NCBI GenBank assembly: GCA_024036415.1
Contig: JAMWET010000150.1
Span: forward strand, 322,501-386,500
Origin: Prochilodus magdalenae
Lineage: Eukaryota > Chordata > Actinopteri > Characiformes > Prochilodontidae
DNA: 64,000 nucleotides
Direction: 5' to 3'
A program made the translations under genes and the position numbers. Below, one piece after another: positions 53,426 through 64,000 of the stretch. Numbering within the stretch: position 1 is the first letter of the stretch; the number at the start of each line of letters is the position of its first letter. Under the pieces are notes generated by a model that did no database searches, was not told where the DNA came from, and was given only the letters and a program-made list of their open reading frames with translations.

Positions 53426-56400
53426 TCATATAGTCAAGAGTAGGGGCCCTCCACAAGCAACATCACGCTGAAGGACTAGTCGCTCCCACTGAGCTAGGGA
53501 CTGTCTCTTCTCTATAAAGAACAAAAATAAAGAAAAAGAAAACAGCATAGAAGAAGGTTAAAACCTCACCTTGAGTTGCACGCAGCATTAAGACAGTTTT
53601 ACTGCAGTATTACTGGAGGATTATCTGCAACACAGAACAACTGGACCATGTACTTACTCCTGCTACATGTTCTCTGACACTGAGCTCCTTTGCAGACTTC
53701 TGCATCACAATGTAAGTAAACCTAAACAAGCAAATACAAATTAGATCCAGAGCTCAGTCATTTAACTCCAGGAAAGCAAAAACAAACAAACAAAAAGAAG
53801 AGATAACCCTACAGATGGAAAGCTGGCTAATAAGCAGTTCCAGCACACCAGTGACTGTTTCTGGTAATTAACTTTTAAGATTATACTGTATAGTAATTAT
53901 ACAAGGTCATGGTTTCTATGGTGTTCCAGACACACAGCAAACTTTTAACCACAGAATACCAATAAGAACAAAACAAGATCAGGTTGGCGAGCAAATGTCA
54001 TGATAAAGAGAAGATTAACTGGATTTCAAAATGCAAACCTACTGATTCAAAAACGTCTTCAGTTTGTACAAAAGAGAACATCTTAATCTTCAGCCATGTG
54101 TGAAGTTTGGGATATTTTACTCCACTGCCAGGCTCTAGGACTTCCACACTGTAGTCAGCTCCTTGTTGAGGACAGCTAAAAGAGGGGAGGACAAAGAAAA
54201 ACAAATTAAACACAAGAATGAACAGAATAAACTGAATACTGAACATCTGATTAAACTAACCCTTCATGCAGCAGATTCCATCTGTGCTTGTCCTGTGGGT
54301 CAGCAGTAGGAGTGGCCCAACAGTCATGAAGCACAAGTACAAGATCTTTATCTTCACGCTTAAGGACAAAGACCTCCACAAAAACGGGCTCCCCCAGAAC
54401 GTGCATTATTGGACGTGCCTGGCTTTGGTAAAAGTTCCTAAAAGAAGAATCTAACAGAGCCCGATTAGCCAAACCCGGGACCAGGTTTCACAAATTGGCC
54501 CTATTATAGGGATAATTGCTAAAGTTAGGGTCACTTTAACAGAACACGGTTTAGGTGTTTTTTGGCTACAGATGAGTGTCAGCAAGTCAAGAAACATTTG
54601 GTGTCGAAATTGGGAATTCTTTCGTTTAGCTGTGAGGCTAATATTGGTGACAGAAGAAGTCTACAGCAGGGATTCTCAACCTTTTCCACCCTAAGGCCCA
54701 CCTGATAATTACAAAGCAAAGCGGACCACCAGAAACCTAAAATCAACTTTTATAAGCACAAAGAACCCTAAGAAGCTTCCCCATTACTGGCTTAATATAA
54801 CACTTGTATGGCTACATATGATGTTTCTGGCCCATTACAAACTACTATCCCCACCTGAGTATAGGCCCACAGACCACCAGAAGGTGCTTCATGGCCCACT
54901 GATGACTTGCAACCCACAGGTTGAAAATCCCTGGTCTACGGTAACCCAAAATCTTTTCTATAAAAGCGTCCCCAATTCAATGGACACAATATCAATAGAA
55001 AGATATCAGCCTATGTGTGGGCAGAGAGTTTGTAACTGAGACTAAAGGTGTGAGCAACCTCATCTTCAGAGCTACAAAACAGAAGCACATTTTAGACAGC
55101 ACCCATGTTTAGATTAGACTTCTCAGTCCGTTAATACAAACCTGTGGCAAATCTCATCTGAGCACGCAGAACTCCCTCATTTACCAGGGCTGACCTTGTT
55201 GTTGAGGTTGGATCCCTAATAGTCACACTTGTGTTAGTGCTTGTATTGAACAGTGTATATGTACAAGAGACGCTCAGCCTGTTGGGTGGGAAAGCAGTTG
55301 AGTCAGTGGCTGTATTAAAAGGGAACTGTACTCTGAGCACAATTTTCAGAGTTACTGTGTAACATTCAGATGTACACAGTGTCCTTCAGTGTGGTGTAAT
55401 GTGAAACACTGCATCGTCAAGAAGTGTGTTAACTATGATCTGTACAGGGGTGGTGATGGAGACCAGGGGTCACCATGTCTGCAACACAAACATAGACACT
55501 TTAGTTACTATCTACACATCTTCCGAGTTTTGATTGTGTTTAGGCCAACATCTCAAAACTATGGTAAAGCAGTATCTAGGGCATCAGACAGTGAATTCAT
55601 CACCATTATAATAACATTCTGTTTGGGAGTTTTATATTAAACTCTTCAAATGTCCTGTTCATATCACCACCACTGTGAACAATTCAGTTTTGGTTAGTTT
55701 CTCTAGAACAGAACATTTCACATCAAACCACTCTAAATGACCATGTTTTTGGGTTGAATTACACAGAAATTTAGACTTCACTTTAAGATTAGACTTTTCT
55801 AATTTAGATTAGACTTTAAGGGTTTAGTTAGCAATGGTAATGGCACAACAAGAATACCTAAAAGGTGCTTCCCTGAATACTGATGCTTGTGTGGAATGAG
55901 GAGCCTTCTCTGCCACAATATTCACCAAAAATGTAACATTGCCACCATGAACCTGCAAGTCAGATGAGCAGGAAGACACAAAAATAAGAACACATTAATT
56001 TCCCCATTTTCAATTTCCAGTGAAACTTGGTATTGTGAATGGTCTCTGAGCTAGCTTAGCGTTGGGTGATGGTTATGGTGAGGATGGTGTAGTGCTGATT
56101 AGGATTATCCAAGCCCACAGGAATATTGTCTAAATATTGACCAGAGACACAAAAACAATTGGTGATGCATGACTTCAGGTTTTAAAGGGAGAATTTAAAG
56201 GGGAATTCTATCAACTCCTCAAAATGTCTCCTCTGTTCAATGAATGTATAAATGTTGGTATATTATATGTAATGTCAAACAACTCTAACTACTATACAAC
56301 TTAATGCTACATTTTTTTTAGAAATTAAATTAACCTTTAAAGGACCACATGTGTGAAAAAATAAAAACACTAGACGTGGGCAGAACAGTCCTGCAGAACT

Positions 56401-59400
56401 TCTTAGTACAGTGTTTCTCAACCCAGTTCCTGGAGGGCCTCCACATTTTCGTGTTGTCCCTGCTCCCAGCACAATTGGTCCAACTAATCAGCTCCTTAAT
56501 AGGCTATTATAGAGTGGAGGCGGGTGGAAGCAAGAATAGCAATAAAATGTGCAGGGCAGTGGCTATTTTTATGCTTGTTATTTTCTGATTCTCTGTTTTT
56601 AGGATCCTCTTAGTCTTCATGCTCAGCCATGTGGGGAATAAGCAACAATAGAGCAGCCCAGGTGCAGAACCAACACAACACAATGAAGTTAAACATAACA
56701 AAGGAAGCTACGGGAATGTATACCTGAGACCGAGCACCACAGCTCGTGAAGGGAAACTGGAAAACCACATGAGCACTGTGGCGTTTAGGTGAGCAGCTCA
56801 AGCTTCGATTTCCCTCAACCTGAACTGAACGCAGATCCAGAGGGGGCACTGTTGCATTCTGATTGATGACTATGTTAAATCCGTTTTTGGTGCAGTACTT
56901 TGGAGCCTCTCCAGCTGCTAGTGGATCATAAAAAGAAGCTCCTCAGCAAATAGCCATTAAAATCAAAGAATATGGTAAAAAAAAAACACACAAAAACCTT
57001 GACTCTCTATCATTTTGGTGTTTCTCATTTTTTGATTTTATGTAGATAACCTTTACAATGTGTTTCATCTTTCACTATCAGCAGATCAACAGACATGGTG
57101 CAAAAAGACTTCTCTTTACACTGACATTTATTCATATGTAAAGGGGAGATACAGGTTTAAGATTGTGGCCCAGTTTCATCATTAAGATAGAAAGGAGGCT
57201 ATTCAGGGAGGTATAATGCAAAATGCTTTCATTTCACTTGTGTACAGTGGTGGTGATGGGAACCAGACAGGTGAAACTTTCAATGCCTCTAAAAGTTACT
57301 TCATCCAAAGCTTTCATACAAAATGGTTTTGAAAATGCTTCTTGATGCCTGATGCCTTTATTTTTAGTACAATTCATGTTGCAGTGGTACATGCAATGTG
57401 TTATAAGGCAAAACAGTTTTTGAAACTTTGCCAGTATTTTATCATTAACAACAACATGACACACAACACACTGTAGTTTCCTCGATCTTTGTAAATAGCA
57501 TATAAAATGGCTACATTTTTATTATATACATGGCGACACCTGGTGCCGTTCACCACCACGGTAAAAAAAAACTAGAGCCAAAGTTTTTTTAACAAACCAC
57601 TCTCACTGACTTTCTCAACAATTGGCCAATTCCTATTTAAGAAAGTTTATTCTCTGAAGTTATGTACCATCAAGCAATTATTACAAGGTTAAAATGTAGT
57701 GCTTCATTTACCTGGTCCATCAGGAGGTCGTGTCACTGCACATATCATGGGAACTCTCCTAGAAATCTCTTGCTTTCCCTCTTTAAGCAGCTCCTTTATG
57801 ACCACCAGCAGAGTGTAAACACCAGCCTGTACAATAATAAATTCTCAGACAATCTTTACACCAACATACACCTCAGCTTGGAATTGCAGAGCTTCCTAAT
57901 GGTGTCCTGTGATAATCCATCCCGTGCCATCTTAAATATTCTCACACAGTTTCTGCAGATTTAGAAATGGGGGTTGGAATGTTGATAGGACCTTCAATAG
58001 CATCCCACCAAAACAAACTGCTGCCATTCTGAGGCATCCCGTTACAGTCAGGCAAAGACACCATTGCACTCTTTGGCATCATCAACATTATATTAAGGGC
58101 AGTCGTAGTAACAGTCAGCATACATGTAGCCATCTGCCAATGGAGGGCACCACTGCTCATTGGATGTCCACAATTGTGACTGTTCGGTCACTCTTGGGCA
58201 ATCTGTCAGTTCTCCCTCTCTGTGGTTCGCGTAGGTCTCCCAGATCCTTCATGCTCTGCCGCCAAGAGTGTGCTATGGTAGTATCCACATGACCGCTATA
58301 GCGCAATACATCGATAAGACCATTCCACTTTCCGGAACCTTGTTATGCAACCACTCTTGAAATTTTCTCCACTTACTTTACTACAGGATGCTACCAACAT
58401 AACAGCATCAGAGTCAGAATGGAAAGCACATACAACAGGATGATCTCATCACTGTACATGACTGATTATATACAAGACCTATCCCTGCTTACACGTCACA
58501 TGGGTGGGCAAACGTGAAACTTAACACTCATTCGCATGTCTCACAATGCCAAACCTACCCACCACGTTTCATTCCAGTCGGTTGAATCCATCTAGGTGCA
58601 ACTAAATTTTGACAATGAGTGTATATCATAAAGGAACGGACCACCAAAAAAAATGCACACAGTGCCCCCTTACACACTGTAACCAGATTTCTAAAATGAA
58701 AACCGGGACACTGACAGTTAATACATCAATAAACTGTCTAATCTTTGGAAAACAGTAGATTAGGGCTGCTCGTAAACAAAATGGCCACCACAAAAACATC
58801 TTAACCTGTCTCCAGTCTCACCCCTCTGTGAACGTGACAACTGCTGTACGAAACCCGCAGGATGAGGAAGCGCCGAGTCTCTGATAGGTCATACAGACAC
58901 TTTCTGGCGATGTCTCTCATGTTGTGGTGGTTGCCATGACGATCTGCAGAGGATTTCACAGAACTGAGTTTAAAAAAAATACTGCTAGTAAAAAAGCAAA
59001 AGCAATTTTTCAAAATATCTACATAATTAAACTCTTACGGTGCAAACAAACTCTTTCATAGTGGTTTAGTGTGAAACGATTTGTTCTAGAGAAACTTACT
59101 GAGTCAGAATTGTTCACTGTGGTGGTGATAGGAAACAGGCGTCCAATTGTTTAACACCTCTTAGAGCTACAACATAGAAAGTTATGACATGAAAAGGTTA
59201 CAAATCCATACTCCTGAGGCGAGAGAGTGATTTGTGATAACTTCTGTGATGTTTACAATGTGTGGGGTTTTTTTTTTAGATCCATTCATGGCAGCGGGAC
59301 ACATGTAGGATGTTATGAGACAAAATAGTCCCCAAACAAAACCTCTTTTCTAATTTTACCATTATCAACTTAACACATACAAACTGAGAGGGCACATATA

Positions 59401-60513
59401 GGTTCACCTGTGGTTCTGGATATGAAAATAAAATGTCTATAAACAGACCAGCCACAACATTTAAACCACCTTCGCGTTTCTACATTCACTGCCCATTTTA
59501 TCAGCTCCACTGACCATATAGGTGAACTTTGTAGTCGTAGTAGAGCATTTGGGTGGTGGGTCATTCTCAGCACTACAGGAATACTAGACTGGTGGTAGTA
59601 TGCTGTTGTGTGTTGCACTGGTGTGAGTGGACACAGCAGCACTGCTTTTTGCACACCCCAGTGTCACTGCTGGACTGAGAATAGTCCATCCACCAAAACA
59701 GTGAGTGATGGAGGCCTAGAGGAGGACCAACACAAACTGTGCAGAAACAGATGAGCTATCATCTCTAACTTTACATCTACAAGGTGGACCAGCAAAGTAG
59801 GAGTGTCTAATAGATGGGACAGTGAGTGGACACAGTGTTTAAACACTCCAGCAGCACTGCTGTGTCTGATCTACACATACCAGCACAACTGTGTCTGATC
59901 TACACACACCACCACCACGTCAGGGTCACAACAGTGCTGAAAAATTAATCACCAACCAAATAATACCTGCTCTGTGGTGGTCCTATGGGGCCCTGACCAT
60001 AAAAAGGGTGAAAGGGTGATACAAAGAAAAACAGATGAGCCACAGTCCGTAATCGTAGAAGTATAAAGTTCTCCTCTATGGTACGTGAGGCTGACAAAAT
60101 GGATAATGAGTGAAGAAACAAGGAGGTAGTTTTAAAGTGTGATACGCTGAGGCGCTGCAGACATTGCAACTCCTGGTTCCCATCATCACCACTATACAGA
60201 GGGTAGTAAGTTTCTCTACAACGTTCATATTCACACCTCTCTGAATGACCATGTTCACATCTCTGCCACTGATCATATACACATTTCGTTGGGACACTCC
60301 TCCTAACTCCGGCACCACTGTATCACAGCATAACGCCTTCTCACCTTGAACATACAGGTGCAGTGATGACTGAAGGGGACGCTTATTCATAATAAGAAAC
60401 ATATAGTCGCTCCGGCATGTCACGGTCTCTCCGCCGGCCTCTCTTTGGGAGTGGACATGCCGAGTTTGGTTTAAAAGCAGCACAGTTAGCACCACACCCC
60501 AAAGCGAGCACAT
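53426..60513 (-). CDS. Secreted ZP-domain (egg-coat type) glycoprotein, complete
   Basis: Zona pellucida domain proteins polymerise into extracellular egg-coat filaments. Ten coding exons: 60345-60513, 58822-58943, 57712-57826, 56724-56917, 55858-55952, 55142-55278, 54261-54450, 54043-54175, 53658-53721, 53426-53511. They sum to 1305 bp (434 residues plus stop), all phases consistent. The signal peptide is MCSLWGVVLTVLLLNQTRHV. Residues about 31-135 form an N-terminal cysteine-containing segment, possibly an extra ZP-N. The ZP module (about 143-406) starts at PKYCTKNGF and includes FQFPFTSCGARS, LSVSCTYTLF, LHDCWATPTADP, CPQQGADY and VYLHCDAEVCKGAQCQRTC. This is the cysteine arrangement of the ZP1/ZP2/ZP4 class. 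A furin-type RKKR lies at 406-409, followed by only 25 residues and no transmembrane segment. There is no trefoil domain, so I do not assign a ZP number. Exon 8 uses the GTAGGT donor at 54037-54042, as phase requires. Confidence 0.9.
54667..54933. mobile_element. hAT-like MITE with 8-bp target-site duplication
   Basis: Begins CAGGGATTCTCAACC and ends with the inverse GGTTGAAAATCCCTG. It is flanked by GTCTACAG (54659-54666) and GTCTACGG (54934-54941), an 8-bp duplication with one mismatch. It is 267 bp long, non-coding, and lies in the ZP-gene intron 54451-55141. Confidence 0.9.
55385..55790. mobile_element. Foldback copy of the GGTGGTGAT repeat family
   Basis: The plus-oriented arm (about 55385-55490, GGTGGTGATGGAGACCAGG) faces a minus-oriented arm (about 55661-55780, ATCACCACCACTGTGAACAA through AACCACTCTAAATGACCATG). 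Together they look like a terminal-inverted element in the ZP-gene intron 55279-55857. Confidence 0.6.
56403..56530. mobile_element. Fragment of a hAT-type dispersed repeat
   Basis: CAGTGTTTCTCAACCCAGTTCCTGGAGG followed by a CTGCTCCCAGCACAATTGG-like block resembles a common teleost non-autonomous hAT repeat (recognised from memory). It lies in the ZP-gene intron 55953-56723; the far end is not defined. Confidence 0.5.
57232..57450. mobile_element. Copy of the GGTGGTGAT repeat family
   Basis: ACAGTGGTGGTGATGGGAACCAG begins a block whose later part (poly-T, then a CATGT/GTGTTATAAGGCAAAA segment, then ATTTTATCATTAACAAC) aligns by eye with 59110-59372 in another intron of the same gene. Confidence 0.65.
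57880..58620 (-). mobile_element. Decayed Tc1-like transposon relic
   Basis: The block around 57901-57960 is the same as 52799-52858 in the other relic (CTGTGATAATCC-TCCC followed by ATTCTCACACAGTT). The minus strand near 58200-58330 has HSWRQ and RGRTDRLPKSDRTVTI, recalling the HTH linker of Tc1 transposases. Catalytic regions are missing. It lies in the ZP-gene intron 57827-58821. Confidence 0.45.
59060..59372. mobile_element. Copy of the GGTGGTGAT repeat family, longest copy
   Basis: Contains GTGTGAAACGATTTGTTCTA, GAGAAACTTACTGAGTCAGA and TTCACTGTGGTGGTGATAGG in order. The first part is inverted at 55661-55760 and direct at 13463-13530. It lies in the ZP-gene intron 58944-60344. Confidence 0.7.
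59446..60146. mobile_element. MITE-like element with about 90-bp terminal inverted repeats
   Basis: The left end (AACATTTAAACCACCTTCGC ... CCATTTTATCAGCTCCACTG) and the inverse of the right end (about 60050-60146) align over roughly 90 bp with scattered mismatches. The interior includes CACTCCAGCAGCACTGCTGT, shared with 45170-45500. No transposase is encoded. It lies in the first intron of the ZP gene. Confidence 0.8.
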
Positions 60514-62638
60514 CACAGGACTCACAGCCTCGTCTGAGGTAACCTGATGTTGCTGTCAGTACTGTAGTTTAAAGTACCAAAAGCTGTGGAAGGTGAAAAC
60601 AGCGACGCTCGTGTGACCTTAATTTAGCCTCTCCCAGCTGCGAGCCATTGGTCCACAATGAGAATCCCACCCGCCCGCAGGGGGCGCTATTGGTCCTGAT
60701 CTACCTGAGCGGAAAAACTCGCCTTGATGGTCTTGAACGTAGGCGGGAGGAGAAGATGACATGAGACGCGTCAAGACCGACTGAGAGCCGGGCCATTTTC
60801 TACCTTACAGGTCAAAATAACAGCAATGCACTATAAGACACTCTATTTAAAGGGGTCGCATCTACAACGTTCTCATATGTATTTTTCAGGTGTGGAAGCT
60901 TATTTATGACAAAAGGCCATATGGTGTCTCATTATTACGACTTTGTATGTTATTATCATGACTTACTTTATCATAATTATGAATATGTATCTCATAGTTA
61001 TAACTTTGTATCTCATAATTATTATAAACTTACTTACGTTCCCATAATTATGACTTCATATTTCGTTATTATGACATTGTATCTCATTATTATGATTTAT
61101 TTGATCATAGTTATGACCTCACATTTCATAATTATGACTTAGTATCTCTATAAGATACATTATGGTCTTTATTTCTTTAAGTGGTGGAAATGGGCAGTCA
61201 TGTCACATTTGATATGACCCTTTCGAGCATCTCGAAACATTTATCACGCTGTTTACTTGGCTCACTGTTTACTTGGCCCATTATGCCCATTTTCAGTGTT
61301 ACAAATTTTATTTTGGGGGTCATTTGGATGTCTGATAGATTTACATGCTTCAATTTTCCCTAAACATAATATTTGGTTTTTATTTGGTGGATATGTATCT
61401 TTTGTGTGAGAACTCTCTCCCTGCAGACAAACAAAACAAAAACAAACAAACAAACAAAACTATATATGATTGGCATGATGGATAAACCAGAATGAACCAC
61501 AATGAATTCCATGCTGTTCTTTTTTTCAGCAGGGCTGTCAATGCTAATGTGTCTTGTGGTTAAGCCCTGCTTCCAGATGAACAGCATCCAGTAGGCAAGC
61601 AGAAAGGATTATGTTACAAGTTGTCACCTTGTAACAAAGAAAAAGGCTATAACTGCACTGCTGTAGGCTGAATTATTACATAAATGTGTTGGTTTTTATA
61701 ACATCATGAAAATAGTGAAATGGTATGTTTTTTAAGATAGGTTTTAGTTAGTAGATTAGTTTCCATATATGGCCTTTTACAATTTTTTTACAATTTTATT
61801 TATTTACCAATAAGTCTGATTCATTTTCACATGATATAAAGCATTAGTAGACACCATACCAGTATGGTTTTTATATCAGGCAGGTGAGCCAGCAGCAGGA
61901 CACTGTTAAGTATTACATATAGAATAAAAGTTTCAAGTCTTTATGATAAAAACACTGAAATAATTTGAATAAAAACATAGTAACAAATTTTATAAATGAC
62001 ACCTGCTTTTATTCTGTCATTTAACATAAAAAGAGTCATTGACACCCACACCAATAATGAAAGAAAGGTTGCAGACATTCACAGTGACTCAGAGACATCT
62101 ACTGACTGACTTGAGTGGGTGTATTAGGACGGTTGTGCTGACTTATTTTAGACTGCAGTCCCTCAGTAAAAAGAATAAATTGAGTAAAAAGGATTGCGTT
62201 ATGATCTATTTGAGCTCAAAGCATTCATTCAGATGGCACTGACCTAAAGGCATACAAAATCATTTACAGGGTGCTTTCTAATAGGCGAGGTCTGTCCCAA
62301 ACTGTAACCCCTAAATTCATTCCCACCCCAGTTACTTATATCTGAAAAATCTGTGTCTGACCTCAAAGGCCTGGCAACATGGTTTCTAGTGTGATAGACC
62401 AACAATGACAGATGCTCATGAAAGCCAGCACAGACAGTAGCAACCAAATGATGCAGAGTGAGATCCAGACAGCTAGAGTTGGGCAGGCCTCAGGTCTTCA
62501 GTCTTAATGATGCTCAGAGAACAAGACATCGAGCTCTCAGAGTGTGGTAGAGTTATTTCTCCAACCCTACAAATGCAGTAAGAATGGTCATACTGTAATG
62601 TTCAAACTACAGCCTTCAGTGAATTCCAGAAAGACTGT
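60514..62638. other. Intergenic region upstream of the ZP gene
   Basis: Contains the ZP-gene upstream region, the ATTATGA repeat at about 60900-61195, and AT-rich sequence. A minus-strand AATAAA at 62008-62013 could serve the gene ending at 62639. No other gene is recognised. Confidence 0.5.
60900..61195. mobile_element. ATTATGA-rich dispersed repeat, copy 2
   Basis: Repeated TATCTCATAATTATGACTT-type motifs end at TTTCTTTAAGTGGTGGAAAT, as in the copy at 49505-49695. The long His/Tyr-rich plus frame through it is a by-product of the repeat. Confidence 0.75.
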
Positions 62639-63861
62639 CTATGTTTTGGACACCACACTGCTGTCCCCATATATTGGATTTCTGAATTGATAATCGGCTG
62701 CAGCTGCTGGAGAAAAAAGAGAACAGAAAAACACAGTTATGTTCAGCATAACAACATGTGAATGATTTATGGACTGTGAACATGATCATAACTGAGTGTT
62801 TTTTTTTTTTCATTTGAATTATAGATAAGGATTACTGAAGTATTCAGCTGTCACACAGCCGATCTAGCTGATCAGGTGCGTGGTGCTTGATCACATTTTT
62901 AGGCTCTTAGTAAACTGGATCAGGCGTGTGGGGGGTGAGAAGTTAAGAATCTTAACTATGTCCATGTCCACATGTCAGGTGAGTGTTGTTTATTAACTGG
63001 ACTTATTGTATTAAGGTGCAGCTGTTGAAATATTAATACTTCATAATATTTGTTGTTTGCCTGTAAATACAGTACAGAGACCATCCTTCGTCTACTTCTT
63101 AGGATAGGACAAACTATAATTTGATGTATTACATCATCTGCAGTTTTGGGACTCTGAATATATGATTGTATTATACCACTTGTATGCTACTTATATGGTG
63201 CAGTGTCTGTGGACACTTAAACATACTTACGTTGTTTTTTTCTCTTGCGGTGTTTTTTCTTCTTGCCAGCAGTGGCAGCATTATTGATTTCTGACTGGTT
63301 GGCTGGAAGATTACAGAGCAGAAAGTCTAATTAAAAACATTGTTACCAGCCACTGTTATCAGTGCTGAAGCAAAATCATTGACGTACCGTAGTATGGCAA
63401 AGTTGATCGTGGCTGATCCTGTGTGTCTTGGAAAGGTGAGGACAATGGCATTTCAGTTACATTGTATTTTATAAAAAAAATTGTAGAACTTGTATGTTTA
63501 GAGTGAGAAGATGATGCCCATAAAAGATAAATTACCATTGCTTTGAGATTGTGGGCCCCTCCAAGCACAGTGGGGATCATGCTCATTGTTTTCTTTAAAA
63601 GAGAACAGGATCATAGTTTAAGTAAAATGTATACTAGTGAGTTGCAGCAGTAATGGTTTGGCATCAAGCAGCAAATAAAATGCAAAAACTCTTCTTTTCA
63701 TCACAGATATCCAAAACCCTCATCAAATAATAAAATCTCCCATAGTTAACCTTTTCACTGTCCTTTAAGCAGTTTTAGTTCTGCTTGTATACCTGATTAC
63801 ACCTCGTTAATCAAATGAATGAAGCAAAGCATACCATAGACCACTGCCCTGGTACGGTGAC
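62639..63861 (-). CDS. 3' end of an unidentified protein with a basic, tyrosine-containing C-terminus
   Basis: Five coding exons: 63835-63861, 63536-63592, 63388-63426, 63231-63302 and 62639-62706 (stop TAG 62639-62641). Every junction is phase 1, and the first four exons are multiples of three (27, 57, 39 and 72 bp). The readable tail runs HRTRAVVYENNEHDPH, SQSNDTQDQPRSTLPYYANQ, a basic block KKKKHRKRKKQ, then DYQFRNPIYGDSSVVSKT. Small symmetric phase-1 exons and Tyr motifs (VVYENN, PIYGD) suit the cytoplasmic tail of a cell-surface receptor, but this is inference. The 5' part lies beyond 64000. The acceptor at 63427-63428 (CCAAG) was chosen because the alternative CACAG breaks the frame. 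I do not recognise the family. Confidence 0.65.
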
Positions 63862-64000
63862 CTGCAGGAGGGGGAAAGAGACAAGATTGAGCAATCTGAA
63901 CTGACCTCAGCCATATTAACTTTCAATTACTAGTTATTATATGTTCAGATTTCAGTTATTGTGAATCCATATGAGACAATAAATATCAGCCCTCCATTGA

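Noticed and set aside
60906..61142. His/Tyr-rich plus-strand 78-codon frame
   Set aside because: It is generated by the ATTATGA dispersed repeat, and a second copy at 49505-49695 shows the same pattern in the opposite reading.
63388..63417. Alternative acceptor CACAG for the exon ending at 63426
   Set aside because: It shortens the exon to phase 2 and brings a stop codon in the next exon, whereas the CCAAG acceptor keeps the frame to the terminal TAG.

Overview
This window looks like teleost nuclear DNA. It is AT-rich, with short exons separated by GT/AG introns and many DNA-transposon relics. The gene order VMP1 - CLTC - DHX40 matches the vertebrate block around human 17q23 (family and synteny knowledge). 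No species can be read from the sequence. The type of dispersed repeats would suit an ostariophysan fish, but that is only an inference. All five genes recognised lie on the minus strand, so transcription runs from high to low coordinates.

Layout from low to high coordinate: (1) 638-14.9 kb holds VMP1, a multi-spanning ER autophagy protein, complete at its 5' end and running off the left edge. (2) 16119-33685 holds the complete clathrin heavy chain CLTC. I placed 32 coding exons whose lengths sum to an intact frame of 1677 codons plus stop, and a separate 21-bp cassette microexon. (3) 34.4-38.3 kb is a roughly 3.9-kb hierarchical ACT/ACC trinucleotide array between the CLTC promoter and the DHX40 3' end. 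(4) 39359-51804 holds the complete DEAH helicase DHX40, 16 coding exons and 734 codons. Its largest 3' intron contains a decayed 1.5-kb Tc1-like transposon. (5) 53426-60513 holds a complete 10-exon ZP-domain egg-coat-type protein of 434 codons. (6) 62639-63861 holds the last five coding exons of an unidentified protein that enters from beyond the right edge.

The genes are functionally unrelated: autophagy membrane remodelling, vesicle coat, RNA helicase, egg coat. They do not form an operon-like system. The intergenic and intronic space holds simple repeats, tandem repeats, hairpins and several MITE or Tc1 families. Exon boundaries were placed by eye from splice signals, homology and reading-frame phase. 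For CLTC, DHX40 and the ZP gene, exon lengths add up to exact open frames, which is strong internal support. The most unusual items are the giant ACY array with nested 84-bp and about 800-bp periodicities, the conserved-looking CLTC microexon, a DEVH instead of DEAH motif II in DHX40, and the absence of PTRH2 between CLTC and VMP1.
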